A stretch of 64,000 nucleotides of DNA from Rhodovulum adriaticum (GCF_004345735.1 NZ_SLXL01000007.1:1-64000); one strand, 5' to 3'. Positions 46,026-56,482 are shown, numbered from the stretch's first letter. A program made the numbers and translations. The notes: generated by a model from the sequence alone, not told the origin.

Positions 46026-46912
46026 CCCTGGCCGCGCTGCATATCGCCCTGACACCGGACGGCGCGCGGATCACCCCGCCCGCGGCCCTGGGGGTCGAGG
46101 CCATGCTGCTGGGCCGCCGGGCCGAGGACGCCGCCGCGCTGTTGCCCCGGCTGTTCAACCTGTGCCGGGTGGCGCAGGAAACCGGCGCGCGGATGGCCCT
46201 GGACCTGCCCGTGCCCGCCGATACGGCACAGGCCCTGACCCGGGAAATCCTGCGCGAACACCTGATACGGGTCTGCGTGCTGTGGCCCCGGCGGCTGGGC
46301 CTGCCCCCTGCCCCGTTACCCGCCCCGGCGGATGTGCCCGGTGCGGTCTTCGGCCCCGCGGGGCGCCTGCCCGACCCGGACGGGCTGAAGGACTGGATGG
46401 CCTCGGGCGGCGGGGTTGCGCCCGTGTTCGACGCCATCGCGCGGGCCTTTGGACCGGGCGAGGCGGTGGCCGACCTGCCTGCCCCCACGCCAGAAACGCT
46501 GTGCCGTGGCGTTGCACAGGAAAACACCCCGTGGAACCGGCACCGGGACAGCGCCTTGCTGCACACAGCCGAACGCCGGTTCGGGCGCGGCCCCCTCTGG
46601 CGCGCGCTGGCCCGCCTTGTCGATCTGGACGCCTGCGCGCGCGGGGCGCTGGATCTGGCCCCCTCCCACATCAACGGTGTCGCCTATGTCCCCGCGGCGC
46701 GGGGCACCTATGCGGTATCGGCGCGGGTGACCGGCGGCCACATCGCGGCGTTCACCCGGCACACGCCCACAGACCAACTGCTAGCCCCGGGCGGCGCGCT
46801 GGAACAATCCCTCGCCACCCTGCCGCCGGCCAAGACGCACCTGGCCCCGCTGATGGTCGATATCCTGGATCCCTGCCTGCCGGTGCAGATCGCGGAGGCC
46901 GCCGATGCATGA
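46022..46912 (+). CDS. hupK: HupK, hydrogenase assembly scaffold related to the large subunit
   Basis: This 296-residue HupK-type protein has partial resemblance to hydrogenase large subunits ([10 protein letters not shown] near the C-terminus recalls DPC). It is believed to help load the HupL cofactor under oxygen. It overlaps hupJ by 4 bases and hypA by 8. Confidence 0.85.
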   Translation: MTLAALHIALTPDGARITPPAALGVEAMLLGRRAEDAAALLPRLFNLCRVAQETGARMALDLPVPADTAQALTREILREHLIRVCVLWPRRLGLPPAPLPAPADVPGAVFGPAGRLPDPDGLKDWMASGGGVAPVFDAIARAFGPGEAVADLPAPTPETLCRGVAQENTPWNRHRDSALLHTAERRFGRGPLWRALARLVDLDACARGALDLAPSHINGVAYVPAARGTYAVSARVTGGHIAAFTRHTPTDQLLAPGGALEQSLATLPPAKTHLAPLMVDILDPCLPVQIAEAADA

Positions 46913-47246
46913 GATGTCACTGTGCGAGGGGATCCGCGGGATCGTCGAGGATCAGGCCCGCGCCCATGGCTTTGCCCGCGTAAACACCCTGCGGCTGGAA
47001 ATCGGCCGCTTTGCCGGGGTGGAAAAGGACGCGCTGGCCTTTGCCTTCGACGTGGTGATGCGCGGCAGCCCGGCCGAGGGCGCGCGGCTGGAGATGATCG
47101 ACCTGCCCGGACGGGCCATGTGCTACGATTGCATGGTCGAGGTGGAAATCGAAGAGCGGCTTGCCCCCTGCCCGCGCTGCGGCGGCGGCAAGCTGATGCC
47201 CGTGGCGGGCGACGAAATGCGGATCAAGGACATGGAGGTTGTGTGA
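46905..47246 (+). CDS. hypA: HypA, nickel metallochaperone
   Basis: The 113-residue protein starts [10 protein letters not shown] with the nickel-binding His2, and carries the structural zinc site CYDC…CPRCGG. It delivers nickel to HupL with HypB. It overlaps hypB by one base (TGATG). Confidence 0.93.
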   Translation: MHEMSLCEGIRGIVEDQARAHGFARVNTLRLEIGRFAGVEKDALAFAFDVVMRGSPAEGARLEMIDLPGRAMCYDCMVEVEIEERLAPCPRCGGGKLMPVAGDEMRIKDMEVV

Positions 47247-48106
47247 TGTGCACGGTTTGCGGATGCGGAACGGCGACAGTCGAGGGCCACAAGCACGGCG
47301 AGGGGGACGCGCATTCCCACAGCCATGACCACGCGCACGGGCATGGGCATGGGCACCACCACCATCACCACGGCCCGAACGGCGATCTGCATTTCGGCAC
47401 CGGCGCGGCGGGGACCGCGGTGGCGGGCGTCAGCCAGTCGCGTCTGTTGGAGATCGAGACCGACATCCTGTCCAAGAACGACGCCTATGCCGATGGCAAC
47501 CGGCGGGTGCTGCGGGCACTGGGGGGGTATGCGGTCAACCTTGTGTCCTCGCCCGGCTCGGGCAAGACCACGCTTCTGTGCAAGACGATTGAAATGCTGG
47601 GCGAACACCCCCTTGCGGTGATCGAGGGCGACCAGCAGACCAGCAACGACGCCGACCGCATCCGCGCCACGGGTGCCAAGGCAATCCAGGTCAACACCGG
47701 CAAGGGCTGCCATCTGGACGGCCACATGGTCGGCCACGCGATGGACCATCTGGACCTGCCGCGCGGCGCCCTGCTGTTCATCGAAAACGTGGGCAATCTG
47801 GTCTGTCCCGCCGCATTCGATCTGGGCGAGGACGCCAAGGTTGCGATCCTGTCGGTGACCGAGGGCGAGGACAAGCCGTTGAAATACCCCGACATGTTCA
47901 CCGCCGCGCGGCTGGCGATCCTGAACAAGGTGGACCTTGCCCCCCATTGCGACGCCGATCTGGACGCGTATGAGGCCAACCTGCGTCGCATCAACCCGCA
48001 GATAGAGGTGCTGCGCGTTTCCGCCCGAACGGGCGAGGGCATGGCCGACTGGCTGGACTGGCTGCGCGCGCAGCTTGCCGCCAAGGCCGGCGGGGCGGCC
48101 GCGTAA
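47246..48106 (+). CDS. hypB: HypB, nickel-insertion GTPase with His-rich storage segment
   Basis: The 286-residue protein has an N-terminal CTVCGCG nickel site and a histidine-rich stretch (about residues 11-43, including [13 protein letters not shown]) for nickel storage. The GTPase domain has P-loop [20 protein letters not shown] and NKVDL. GTP hydrolysis drives nickel transfer. The start at 47246 gives the conserved MCTVCGCG N-terminus. It overlaps hupR by one base (TAATGG). Confidence 0.95.
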   Translation: MCTVCGCGTATVEGHKHGEGDAHSHSHDHAHGHGHGHHHHHHGPNGDLHFGTGAAGTAVAGVSQSRLLEIETDILSKNDAYADGNRRVLRALGGYAVNLVSSPGSGKTTLLCKTIEMLGEHPLAVIEGDQQTSNDADRIRATGAKAIQVNTGKGCHLDGHMVGHAMDHLDLPRGALLFIENVGNLVCPAAFDLGEDAKVAILSVTEGEDKPLKYPDMFTAARLAILNKVDLAPHCDADLDAYEANLRRINPQIEVLRVSARTGEGMADWLDWLRAQLAAKAGGAAA

Positions 48107-49569
48107 TGGCGGGGGCCGCCTCTCAGCCCGCTGTCCTGCTTGTCGATGACGAGCCGCATTCGCTGTCGGCGATGCGGATGGCGCTGGAGGATGATTTCGA
48201 GATCCTGACCGCACCCGATGCGGGCGCGGCCCGCCGCGTGCTGGAACAGGAATGGGTGCAGGTGGTGATCTGCGACCAGCGCATGCCAGGCCAAAGCGGC
48301 GTGGATTTCCTGGCAGAGGTGCGCGAAAGCTGGCCGGAAACCGTTCGCCTGCTAATCACCGGCTATACCGACACCTCGGCGATGATCGCGGCGATCAACG
48401 ATGCCGGCATCCACCAGTTCCTGACCAAGCCCTGGCACCCGGACCAGTTGCTGATCGCCACACGCAATGCCGCCCGGCTGTTCAGCCTCGCCCGCGAGAA
48501 CGAGCGGCTGGCGCTGGAAATGCGGCTGTTGGCCTCTACCGCCGAGTCGCGCATCGAAAAACGGCGCAAGAAGCTGCGTGAGGGGATGGGCTTCGAAACG
48601 GTGCTGCGCGCGCCTGCCTCGCCGATGAACGCGGTGGTGCAGGTCGCCCGTCAATTCGCCAGTTTCGACGTGCCCGTTCTGTTGAGTGGCGAGCCGGGCA
48701 CAGGCAAGGCCCAGATCGCGCGGGCAATGCATTTCGGCTCTCTCCGGTCGGACAAACCGTTCTATGAGCTGGGCCTTGCCGGCATGCCAGAGGATCTGGC
48801 CACGCTTGAGCTGATGGGCGCAAAGCGGGGCGTTTTGCCCGGCGCGGTGGCGCGGGCCGGGCTGTTCCAAAAAGCCGATCGCGGCACGCTGTACCTGGGC
48901 GGGATCGAAACCGCCACGCCCGGGCTGCAACTGGCGCTGCTGCGGGTGTTGAAAGAGGGCACCTTTGCCCCCTTGGGCGGGCAGGAAAAACTGACAACGA
49001 ACCTGCGGCTGATCTGCGGCGCGGGGCGCGATCTGCGCGACCTCGTGGCCGAGGGCAGTTTCCGCTCGGATCTGTTCTTTGCGCTGGCGGCGGGCGAGAT
49101 TGCGGTGCCGCCCTTGCGCGCCCGCCGCGGCGACGTGGCGATCCTGGTCGAACTGGGATCGCAGCATGGCAAGCCGGTGCACGGGCTGGACGAACCGGCG
49201 CTGGAATTCCTTGAAAACTATGACTGGCCCGGCAACCTGCGCGAATTGCGCAACGAGGTGACGCGCATGCTGATCTTTGCCCAGGACAGCGTGCTGGGGG
49301 CGGATCTGATTTCCCGCCACATCCTGCAAGCCCCCCCGTCGGAGGAGGGCGCAGACCGTTCCGCCGAGGCGGCGCTGACCGCAGAGGGCACGCTGAAGGA
49401 CCGGGTCGAACTGATGGAAATGCGCATCCTGCGCGAAACCCTGACCCGCCACCGCTGGAACAAAAGCCGCGCGGCGGCGGAACTGGGCCTGTCGCGCGTG
49501 GGCCTGCGCGCCAAGCTGGACCGCTACGGCATCGCAGACCCCGCGACGAAGGCCGAACAGGAGGACTGA
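48106..49569 (+). CDS. hupR: HupR, NtrC-like response regulator of hydrogenase genes
   Basis: The 487-residue protein has a receiver domain with phosphoacceptor D57 ([13 protein letters not shown]), a central AAA-like domain and a C-terminal Fis-type helix-turn-helix ([20 protein letters not shown]). The central domain is degenerate. The sigma-54 contact loop GAFTGA reads GVLPGA, Walker A is GEPGTGKAQ, and the Walker B DE is replaced (GTLYLGGIE). That fits the R. capsulatus HupR, which works with sigma-70 RNA polymerase and activates when unphosphorylated. HupT is its partner kinase. Confidence 0.93.
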   Translation: MAGAASQPAVLLVDDEPHSLSAMRMALEDDFEILTAPDAGAARRVLEQEWVQVVICDQRMPGQSGVDFLAEVRESWPETVRLLITGYTDTSAMIAAINDAGIHQFLTKPWHPDQLLIATRNAARLFSLARENERLALEMRLLASTAESRIEKRRKKLREGMGFETVLRAPASPMNAVVQVARQFASFDVPVLLSGEPGTGKAQIARAMHFGSLRSDKPFYELGLAGMPEDLATLELMGAKRGVLPGAVARAGLFQKADRGTLYLGGIETATPGLQLALLRVLKEGTFAPLGGQEKLTTNLRLICGAGRDLRDLVAEGSFRSDLFFALAAGEIAVPPLRARRGDVAILVELGSQHGKPVHGLDEPALEFLENYDWPGNLRELRNEVTRMLIFAQDSVLGADLISRHILQAPPSEEGADRSAEAALTAEGTLKDRVELMEMRILRETLTRHRWNKSRAAAELGLSRVGLRAKLDRYGIADPATKAEQED

Positions 49570-49572
49570 ACG

Positions 49573-49863
49573 ATGTGCCTTGGCATTCCCGGCCAGATCG
49601 TGGCCATCACCGACGAGGCGCGCATGATGGCGCTGGCAGAGGTGTCCGGCGTCCGGCGCGAGGTCAACGTGGCCTGCATCCTTGACCGCCCCATCGCCGA
49701 CCTGGTGGGCGAATGGGCGCTGATCCATGTCGGCTTTGCCATGGCGCGGATCGACGCGGACGAGGCCGCCAAGACCCTGCAGGCCCTGCACGATCTGGGC
49801 GAGGCGCAAGAGGCGCTGGAGGCCATGGAAGAGGGCGCCAAGGCGCTGGAGGTCGGGCAATGA
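49573..49863 (+). CDS. hypC: HypC, Fe(CN)2CO transfer chaperone
   Basis: The 96-residue protein begins MCLGIPGQIVAITDEARMMA, with the essential Cys2. It carries the iron fragment from HypD to HupL. Its stop overlaps the hypD start (ATGA). Confidence 0.94.
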   Translation: MCLGIPGQIVAITDEARMMALAEVSGVRREVNVACILDRPIADLVGEWALIHVGFAMARIDADEAAKTLQALHDLGEAQEALEAMEEGAKALEVGQ

Positions 49864-51002
49864 AATACGCAACCGAATTTCGCGACCCCAAGGCCGCCCG
49901 CGCCGTGCTGGCCCGCATCGCAGCACTGGCCGACCGGATCGGTGCGACCCGCGAAAACCCCGTGCACATCATGGAAATCTGCGGCGGGCATACCCACGCG
50001 ATCTTTCGCTATGGCCTCGACAAGCTGGTGCATGAGGGGGTGGAGTTCATTCACGGCCCCGGCTGCCCGGTCTGCGTGTTGCCGATGGCCCGCGTGGACG
50101 AATGCGTTGAAATCGCCGAGCGGTCCGAGGTGATCTTTACCACCTTTGGCGACGCCATGCGGGTGCCCGGAACGCGGAAATCGCTGATGCAGGCCAAGGC
50201 CGACGGCGCCGATATCCGCATGGTCTATTCGCCGCTCGACGCGCTGGAACTGGCCCGCCGCGATCCCGGGCGCGAGGTAGTATTCTTCGGGCTGGGGTTC
50301 GAGACCACCACGCCATCGACCGCCCTGGCGATTCAGCAGGCCGCGCGTGAGGGGCTGACCAATTTCAGCGTGTTCTGCAACCACATCACGGTACCCGAGC
50401 CGATCAAGGCGCTGCTGGACGATCCCCACATGGTGCTGGACGGGTTCATCGGGCCCGGCCATGTCAGCATGGTGATCGGCACGCACCCCTACGATTTCAT
50501 TGCACAGGACTATGGCAAGCCCATCGTGGTTGCCGGGTTCGAACCGCTGGACCTGCTGCAATCGGTGCTGATGGTCCTGACCCAGATCGCCGAGGGCCGG
50601 GCAGAGGTCGAAAACCAGTATGCCCGCGTGGTGCCCGAGCACGGCAATCCGGTCAGCATCGCCGCGATGGCCGATGTCTATGAACGCCGCCCAAGTTTCG
50701 AGTGGCGGGGACTGGGGGAAATCGACGCCTCGGGCCTGCGCATCCGCCCGGCCTATGCCGCCTATGACGCCGAGGAAAAATTCGGCGTGGGCTATGCCGC
50801 CGGGCCGCGCCAAGTGCCCGAGCCCGAGGGCTGCGCCTGCGGGCAGGTTATGACCGGCCGGATCAAGCCCACCGCCTGCCCGCAATTCGGCAAGGGCTGC
50901 ACGCCAGAAATGCCCCTGGGCGCGCTGATGGTCAGTTCCGAAGGGGCCTGTGCGGCCTATTGGCAATATGGCGGTGCCCGCGCGACGGAGGCGGCGGAAT
51001 GA
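49860..51002 (+). CDS. hypD: HypD, scaffold for assembly of the Fe(CN)2CO fragment
   Basis: The 380-residue [4Fe-4S] protein has cysteine motifs MEICGGHTHAIFRYG, GPGCPVCVLPMARVD and, near the C-terminus, CACGQVMTGRIKPTACPQFG and GKGCTP. It binds HypC and HypE while the iron receives its ligands. It is joined to hypC and hypE by 4-base overlaps. Confidence 0.95.
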   Translation: MKYATEFRDPKAARAVLARIAALADRIGATRENPVHIMEICGGHTHAIFRYGLDKLVHEGVEFIHGPGCPVCVLPMARVDECVEIAERSEVIFTTFGDAMRVPGTRKSLMQAKADGADIRMVYSPLDALELARRDPGREVVFFGLGFETTTPSTALAIQQAAREGLTNFSVFCNHITVPEPIKALLDDPHMVLDGFIGPGHVSMVIGTHPYDFIAQDYGKPIVVAGFEPLDLLQSVLMVLTQIAEGRAEVENQYARVVPEHGNPVSIAAMADVYERRPSFEWRGLGEIDASGLRIRPAYAAYDAEEKFGVGYAAGPRQVPEPEGCACGQVMTGRIKPTACPQFGKGCTPEMPLGALMVSSEGACAAYWQYGGARATEAAE

Positions 51003-52042
51003 ACGACATGGCCAGACCCGCCCGCCTGCGCGATACCCGCGTGACCCTGTCCCATGGCGGCGGCGGGCGTGCGATGCGCGACCTGATCGACGAGGTCTTC
51101 GCCAGCGCCTTTCGCCCCGACGGGATGGAGGATCAGGCCCGCCTGACCAACGCCGCCCTGGCCGAACCCGGCGCGCGGCTGGCGATGACCACCGACAGTT
51201 TCGTCGTCACGCCGCTGGAATTTCCCGGCGGCGATATCGGCACACTGGCGGTTTGCGGCACAGTGAACGACCTGGCCGTGGGGGGCGCAAAACCGCTGTG
51301 GCTGTCGGCGGCCTTCATCATCGAAGAGGGGACCGAGATCGCGCTGCTGCGCCGTGTGGTCGCCTCTATGGTGGCAGAGGCCGAAAGGACGGGCGTCCGC
51401 ATCGTCACCGGCGATACCAAGGTGGTCGGGCGCGGCGCGGCCGATGGCCTGTTCATCACCACAACCGGCGTGGGCGTCATCCCGCCCGGCCGCGATCTGG
51501 GCGCCAACCTGATCCGCCCCGGCGACGTGGCCATCGTCAACGGTGTCTTGGGCGATCATGGCGCGACGATCCTGGCAGCACGGGGCGATCTGGCGCTGTC
51601 CACCGATCTGCAATCGGATTGCCAGGGGCTGGGCCACCTGATGGAGGCGGTGATCGCCGCCGCCCCCGACACCCGCGCCGCCCGCGACGCCACCCGCGGC
51701 GGCCTGGCCTCTGCCCTGAACGAAATGGCCCAGGCCGCTAGCGTCGGGATCGAGATCGAAGAAACCGCCCTGCCGCAACGGGCCGAGGTCGCGGGCATGT
51801 GCGAAATCCTTGGGCTCGACCCGCTGTACCTGGCCAACGAGGGCACGCTGGTGCTGTTCGTCCCCGAGGACCAGGCCCAGGCGGCGCTGGCTGCGATGCG
51901 CGCCCGCCCCGAGGGCGCAGAGGCTGCCATCATCGGCCGCGCCCTGGGCGATCACCCCGGACAGGTCCGCATGCGCACGGCCTTTGGCGGCAGCCGTATC
52001 GTCGATATGTTGGTCGGGGAACAGTTGCCGCGGATCTGCTGA
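50999..52042 (+). CDS. hypE: HypE, dehydratase making the thiocyanate donor
   Basis: This 347-residue PurM-like ATPase has N-terminal LSHGGGGRAMRDLI, GDTKVVGRGAADGLFI and the C-terminal cysteine in PRIC that HypF carbamoylates. It dehydrates the thiocarbamate to thiocyanate for the iron site. It is the last gene of the hydrogenase cluster. Confidence 0.95.
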   Translation: MNDMARPARLRDTRVTLSHGGGGRAMRDLIDEVFASAFRPDGMEDQARLTNAALAEPGARLAMTTDSFVVTPLEFPGGDIGTLAVCGTVNDLAVGGAKPLWLSAAFIIEEGTEIALLRRVVASMVAEAERTGVRIVTGDTKVVGRGAADGLFITTTGVGVIPPGRDLGANLIRPGDVAIVNGVLGDHGATILAARGDLALSTDLQSDCQGLGHLMEAVIAAAPDTRAARDATRGGLASALNEMAQAASVGIEIEETALPQRAEVAGMCEILGLDPLYLANEGTLVLFVPEDQAQAALAAMRARPEGAEAAIIGRALGDHPGQVRMRTAFGGSRIVDMLVGEQLPRIC

Positions 52043-52275
52043 CCCAGGCAGCTGCACCTTGTCGCCGCATCGATTCCGCCGACCTGTGGCCTGCCCTTGC
52101 CAAATTGTTTCCGCGAACCTGACGATCGCCCCGGCCTGCGCCCATCGTGACGGCAAAACCCCGAAACAGTCTGTTTCCCGGGCGCCAAAAGCAACTGTGG
52201 CATTTGTGTGGCATTCTCTTGTCAGCACCCCGGCGCTGCCGGGATCGGGTCGCAGCACGTCCAGGGGGAAGCAGG

Positions 52276-52956
52276 ATGAGCGACAAGATCGCACCGAGGC
52301 GCATGATCCCGCGGCCCACGGATGGGGGGCCGTGTTCCCCGCGGGCGGACCAGCCCGGGATATCACCCGCCAAATTGCTGTTCGACAAGCTGTTCGCCGC
52401 CCTCGCCCTGCTGGCGTTGGCCCCTGCCATGGCGGTGATCGCCATCCTGCTGCGCCTGAGCGCCCCCGGCCCCGTGCTGTGCCCCCATACCCGCATCGGC
52501 AAGGATGGCCGCGCCTTTCGCTGTTTCAAGTTTCGCACGATGCGCAAGGGTGGCAATGCCCGCTTGGCCTGGCAGGCAGAGTTCCGGGCAGAGGGACCAA
52601 AGAACCCGACACTTGACCAGCCCGCCCGCGCGCACCGCATCGGACGCTTTCTGCGCCGCACCGGACTGGACGAGCTGCCGCAATTCTGGAACGTGCTGAT
52701 CGGCGACATGTCGGTGGTCGGTCCGCGCCCGATCTTTGCCGAAGAGGCGGTTAAATACGGCCGCCATTTCACCGAGTATTGTGCTGTTCGCCCGGGCATC
52801 ACCGGGGCCTGGCAGGTCAGCGGGCGCCGTGGTGACGGCTATGCCGAACGCATCGCGCTGGACAGCGACTACGTGCGCAATGCCAGCTTTCTCGACGATC
52901 TCCGCATCATGCTCAGGACCGTTGGCGTGGTCCTTGGCCAGCGCGGCGCCATGTAG
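52276..52956 (+). CDS. Sugar transferase (initiating exopolysaccharide glycosyltransferase)
   Basis: This 226-residue member of the bacterial sugar transferase family (WcaJ/ExoY type) adds the first sugar phosphate to undecaprenyl phosphate. There is one membrane segment (LFDKLFAALALLALAPAMAV), then FRCFKFRTMR, RIGRFLRRTGLDELPQFWNV and MSVVGPRP, all conserved. It is a short form without the extra helices of WbaP. The ATG at 52276 follows GGGGGAAGCAGG. It is transcribed with the next gene, 9 bases apart. Confidence 0.88.
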   Translation: MSDKIAPRRMIPRPTDGGPCSPRADQPGISPAKLLFDKLFAALALLALAPAMAVIAILLRLSAPGPVLCPHTRIGKDGRAFRCFKFRTMRKGGNARLAWQAEFRAEGPKNPTLDQPARAHRIGRFLRRTGLDELPQFWNVLIGDMSVVGPRPIFAEEAVKYGRHFTEYCAVRPGITGAWQVSGRRGDGYAERIALDSDYVRNASFLDDLRIMLRTVGVVLGQRGAM

Positions 52957-52965
52957 GACCGATCC

Positions 52966-53991
52966 ATGCCCCAACTGACCACATCGGGCGATGCCGCCGA
53001 CAAGATCGCGGCCCTGCGCCGGAAAAGCCACCTGGTCGCCGAGGTCTACACTGCCCCGCGGCCATCACGTGCCGATCGCGCCCCCCGCGCGAACCGGCCT
53101 GGCAAACTGCGCATCGTGGTTGCGATCCCCTCGGCGCAGCGGCCCGGCATCCTGTCAGATACCGTGCGCGCCATCGCCCGGCAGGACCGGCTGCCCGACC
53201 GCGTGGTCCTCAGCCTGGGGGCAAGCGAGGATCTCGGCGATCTGAACCCGTCCACCCTGCCCTTTCCGCTGGAAATCGTGCGGGGCAGGGGCGGCGCAAC
53301 GGCCCGGCGCAACCAGATCATCCGCATCCTGCGCCGCGACGAAATCATGGTGCTGCTGAGCGACGATTTCCTGATGGCCCCCGACTATCTGCGGCGCACC
53401 CTGGACGTGTTCGAGCGTTATCCCGACATCGCCATGACCACGGGCACAGTTCTGGCCGACGGCATGCACGGCCCCGGTTTCAGCCATGAAAAGGGTCAGG
53501 CCCTGCTGGCAAGGCGTCTGCAAAGCCCCGCCGCGGACCGTTTGCAGCCTGTCTTTTCCGGCCACGGGTGCAACTCTGCGATGCGGGCGTCGGTCATCCT
53601 CGACCGGGGCCTGCGCTTTGACGAAAGTTTCCCGCTTTACGGCGGGCTGGAGGATCTGGATTTCTCACGCCGCATCGCCGCCCATGGCCGGTTGGTCAAG
53701 GACAATGCCGCACGTGGCGTGCATCTGGGCACCAAGACCGGCCGCCCCCCCGGCATGCTGCTGGGCTATTCGCAGGTCATCGCCCCGCTTCACCTGCTGA
53801 AAAAGGGGACCATGACACGGCGCCAGGCCGTGGCGATGATCGCACGCGATGCGCTGTCGAACCTTTTCCGCGCGATCCACCCGCCCGCCTGGGCCGATTT
53901 CCGCGGGCGCCTGCGGGGAAACCTGCGCGCGGTCAGGGATCTATTGCAAGGGCGCGCATCCCCCCAACGGATGCTGGACCTCAAGCCCTGA
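52966..53991 (+). CDS. Family 2-type glycosyltransferase
   Basis: The 341-residue GT-A-fold protein has KLRIVVAIPSAQRPGILSDT at the start, a likely DxD-equivalent LLSDDFLMAP, and YGGLEDLDFSRRIAAHGRLV, where the ED motif is typical of GT2 acceptor sites. It probably extends the polysaccharide begun by the upstream sugar transferase. The sugar is unknown. Confidence 0.78.
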   Translation: MPQLTTSGDAADKIAALRRKSHLVAEVYTAPRPSRADRAPRANRPGKLRIVVAIPSAQRPGILSDTVRAIARQDRLPDRVVLSLGASEDLGDLNPSTLPFPLEIVRGRGGATARRNQIIRILRRDEIMVLLSDDFLMAPDYLRRTLDVFERYPDIAMTTGTVLADGMHGPGFSHEKGQALLARRLQSPAADRLQPVFSGHGCNSAMRASVILDRGLRFDESFPLYGGLEDLDFSRRIAAHGRLVKDNAARGVHLGTKTGRPPGMLLGYSQVIAPLHLLKKGTMTRRQAVAMIARDALSNLFRAIHPPAWADFRGRLRGNLRAVRDLLQGRASPQRMLDLKP

Positions 53992-54074
53992 ACGGGCCGG
54001 CGCGCATCCCGCGCACCGGCCCGTCCGTTCCGATGGGACACGGCGCCCACCCTGCCAATCGTTGCGCGCCCGCC

Positions 54075-55550
54075 TTACCAGGCCCGGTGGCGCGACAAGT
54101 CCTCCGCGATCTCTGCGGCGAAATCCAACGCGCCCGCGCGCGGGCGGGTGATCAGGCTGACCCCCACGAACAGCGCAGTGCTGACCCCGCCGACCGTGAA
54201 GGGCAGCAGCGGGTTGAACACGCTGACCCCTTGCAGGATCGCCATCCAGACCGCAACGGCCGCCCCGCCCAGGATACCGGCCAGCGCCCCCGCCGCGGTG
54301 CCCCGCGACCAGAAGAACGCCCCGATGATCGGGGGCACCGTGACCAGCAGACCCGCCGCCGACAGCGCCGCCAGCTGATCCACGATTTGCGCCTTTTGCA
54401 GGGCGAAATAGCTGGCAAACAGGATCACACCCACGATCACGATACGCCCGGCCAGGATTTGCAGCCCGTCATTGGACACGCCCTCGCGCCGGATGAAATC
54501 GCGGGCGATCATCGCCCCCACCGCCAGCGCGATGGAATCCAGCGTCGAAACCGCCGCCGACAGGATGCCCAGGATCAGCAACAGCGCCACCCAGACCGGC
54601 ACCACCCCCGAGGTCAACAACGCAGGCGTCGCCATCGAGCTGTTTTCCAGCCCCGGCACCAGTTGCAGCGCGGCAAAGCCCCAGGCCACCGCGATCAGCG
54701 TAAACACAAAGCCAAAGCCCAGCACCCACAGGATCATCCGCCGCATCGCGCGGAAATCGCGCAGAACGAACAGCCGCTGGCTGACCTGCGGGTTGGACAG
54801 CGCGAAAAAGAACCACGGCACCGCCAGCGCGACGAAGGTCGGCAAGCTCCACAATCCCGATCCGGGCACGCCCAGCCAGGCGCCGTGATCGGTCGCCAGC
54901 CCCTGCGCAAAGGTCGACCAGCCGCCAAGCGCCGACACGGCAAACCCGACCGCCAGCACACCAGAGACCAGCATCACAACCGACAGCACCGCGTCGGTCC
55001 ACGCGACCGAACGCAGCCCGGCCAACACTGCCCAGAACATCGCCAGCGCCGCGCCCGTGGCCACCGCGCCGAATAGGCTGATGCCGCCATCCGTGACCCC
55101 CGACAACAACAGGCCGATCCCCGCCATCTGCGTCGTGCAGTAGGGCAGCAGGAACACCAGGCTGACCACGGCCATGAGACGCGCCACCATCCGGCACCCG
55201 TAACGCGCGCCGATCATCTCGGCCGGGGAAATGAACCCCCAGCGGCGCGCCACCAGCCAGAAGCGCGGCGCAAAGATCACCAGCAGCGACAGCCCGGCGA
55301 AATAGATCAACTCGAACCCGAGGGCGCCCGCGCCGCCGCGATAGGTCAGCCCGGTCAGCACCACCAGCATGAAGGCCGAATAGGTGGTCGCGGCATAGGA
55401 CAGGCCCGCGACCATCCCGCCGACATCGCGCCCGGCGATGTAGTAATCGCCCGCGGTGCCCGTGTTGGCGCGGGCCGCGCGCAGCGCGATGGCAAAGCCC
55501 AGGGCGGTGAACAGGCCGATCGCGGCCCAGACAAGCAGCGGCGCGATCAT
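54075..55550 (-). CDS. Sodium:solute symporter (SSS family)
   Basis: This 491-residue membrane protein has about 13 helices. SSS signatures include YYIAGRDVGGMVAGLSYAAT, GFISPAEMIGARYGCRMVAR and GILSAAVSTLDSIALAVGAM (sodium-site helix). The substrate is unknown. It overlaps a small upstream membrane gene by 4 bases, an arrangement frequent for SSS carriers with a short accessory subunit. Confidence 0.88.
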   Translation of the reverse strand: MIAPLLVWAAIGLFTALGFAIALRAARANTGTAGDYYIAGRDVGGMVAGLSYAATTYSAFMLVVLTGLTYRGGAGALGFELIYFAGLSLLVIFAPRFWLVARRWGFISPAEMIGARYGCRMVARLMAVVSLVFLLPYCTTQMAGIGLLLSGVTDGGISLFGAVATGAALAMFWAVLAGLRSVAWTDAVLSVVMLVSGVLAVGFAVSALGGWSTFAQGLATDHGAWLGVPGSGLWSLPTFVALAVPWFFFALSNPQVSQRLFVLRDFRAMRRMILWVLGFGFVFTLIAVAWGFAALQLVPGLENSSMATPALLTSGVVPVWVALLLILGILSAAVSTLDSIALAVGAMIARDFIRREGVSNDGLQILAGRIVIVGVILFASYFALQKAQIVDQLAALSAAGLLVTVPPIIGAFFWSRGTAAGALAGILGGAAVAVWMAILQGVSVFNPLLPFTVGGVSTALFVGVSLITRPRAGALDFAAEIAEDLSRHRAW

Positions 55551-55756
55551 GGCTCTGCCCTCCAGCGCAGGACGGCCAGCGCGATCAGGGCGATCACGGC
55601 CAGCCCGAAGCCCGCCCAGAACAGCAGAACGGCAAAGCCCGGCGCGGCCCCGGCCAGGGCGCCATAGGGCACAGCGATTCCGGCCAGGATCAGGACGGCC
55701 ATCGCCACGATCCAGAAACGCCGCCCCGCGGGCGGGCGGGTAACCTCTTCACGCAT
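55547..55756 (-). CDS. Small two-helix membrane protein, symporter accessory
   Basis: The 69-residue protein has two hydrophobic helices (FWIVAMAVLILAGIAVPYGA and GFAVLLFWAGFGLAVIALIA) and a short basic tail. The translationally coupled position before the symporter (shared TCAT on the plus strand) suggests a helper subunit. There is no enzymatic motif. Confidence 0.7.
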   Translation of the reverse strand: MREEVTRPPAGRRFWIVAMAVLILAGIAVPYGALAGAAPGFAVLLFWAGFGLAVIALIALAVLRWRAEP

Positions 55757-55954
55757 CCGGGTGTCCTCCCTCGATCTCTACAGATACAAGCGACGGTCCA
55801 TAGACCTTTTGCGACATCCGCTCAAGGTTGACTGACCGTGAGGCGGCGCTTTGTCCCGCCCCGTCTGGCGCGGGCAGCGGGACCGCACCGTCCGCGCATC
55901 GCTGTAGGGGGGCGGGCGGCGCCGTGCTATCCTGACAGACAGGAGGGCCCGCCG

Positions 55955-56230
55955 ATGATCAGTGCCGACGATATAGAGGACATGACCGACCTGACGACCG
56001 AAGAGATCGCCGCCATCGCCGAACACGACCACATCCCGCCGCTGGATGCGGCACTGCTGGGGGATTACCTGATGCACCTGCACCACGGGGGACAAAAGGT
56101 GCAGGCGATGATCTGCGAAGATATCCGCACGGCGCTGCACGCCGATGACGTGCCCCATGCGCGGGCGCTGTACGCCGTGCTGCACGGGTTTCTGAAGGCA
56201 CACCCAGAGGCGGTGCGGGGGTCGGAGTAG
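55955..56230 (+). CDS. Conserved hypothetical protein, 91 aa
   Basis: This is a small acidic soluble protein (MISADDIEDMTDLTTEEIAA, with LHHGGQKVQAMICEDIRTAL later) that looks all-helical. GGAGGG precedes the ATG by seven bases. I recognise no family function. It stands alone, divergent from the symporter pair. Confidence 0.65.
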   Translation: MISADDIEDMTDLTTEEIAAIAEHDHIPPLDAALLGDYLMHLHHGGQKVQAMICEDIRTALHADDVPHARALYAVLHGFLKAHPEAVRGSE

Positions 56231-56245
56231 CCCGCCCCCGGTGCC

Positions 56246-56482
56246 TCAGACCTCGGGCAGGCCGCGCATGCCCTGGGTGCGGGCGCGGGTCTGGAACGGG
56301 TCGTCGCCCTTGATCTTGCGCGAAACGATATAGGCCGCCGGCCAGGCCAGGATAGCACCGATCACGGCGCCAGTGCCCACCGCGGCCCAGTTGTAAAAGC
56401 CCAGCGAGAACAGGGCGATGACGATAAAGCCGGTGATGACGGCGCCGGTGACCGGGGTCAGCATGATGCTCAGTCGGTCCAT
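56246..56482 (-). CDS. Small hydrophobic protein, 78 aa
   Basis: There are two hydrophobic segments (VTGAVITGFIVIALFSLGFY, NWAAVGTGAVIGAILAWPAA) followed by a charged tail (KIKGDDPFQTRARTQGMRGL). The ATG at 56482 follows GGGAGGA. It converges with the preceding small gene. It is probably an inner-membrane protein of unknown role. Confidence 0.65.
   Translation of the reverse strand: MDRLSIMLTPVTGAVITGFIVIALFSLGFYNWAAVGTGAVIGAILAWPAAYIVSRKIKGDDPFQTRARTQGMRGLPEV

Noticed and set aside
47290-47375. Short repetitive tract that could be taken for a DNA repeat array
   Set aside because: It encodes the histidine-rich nickel-storage segment of HypB.
32300-52042. The hydrogenase cluster as transposon cargo
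   Set aside because: Its base composition and gene order match native Rhodobacterales clusters, and it is separated from the presumed transposon end by more than 20 kb of ordinary genes.
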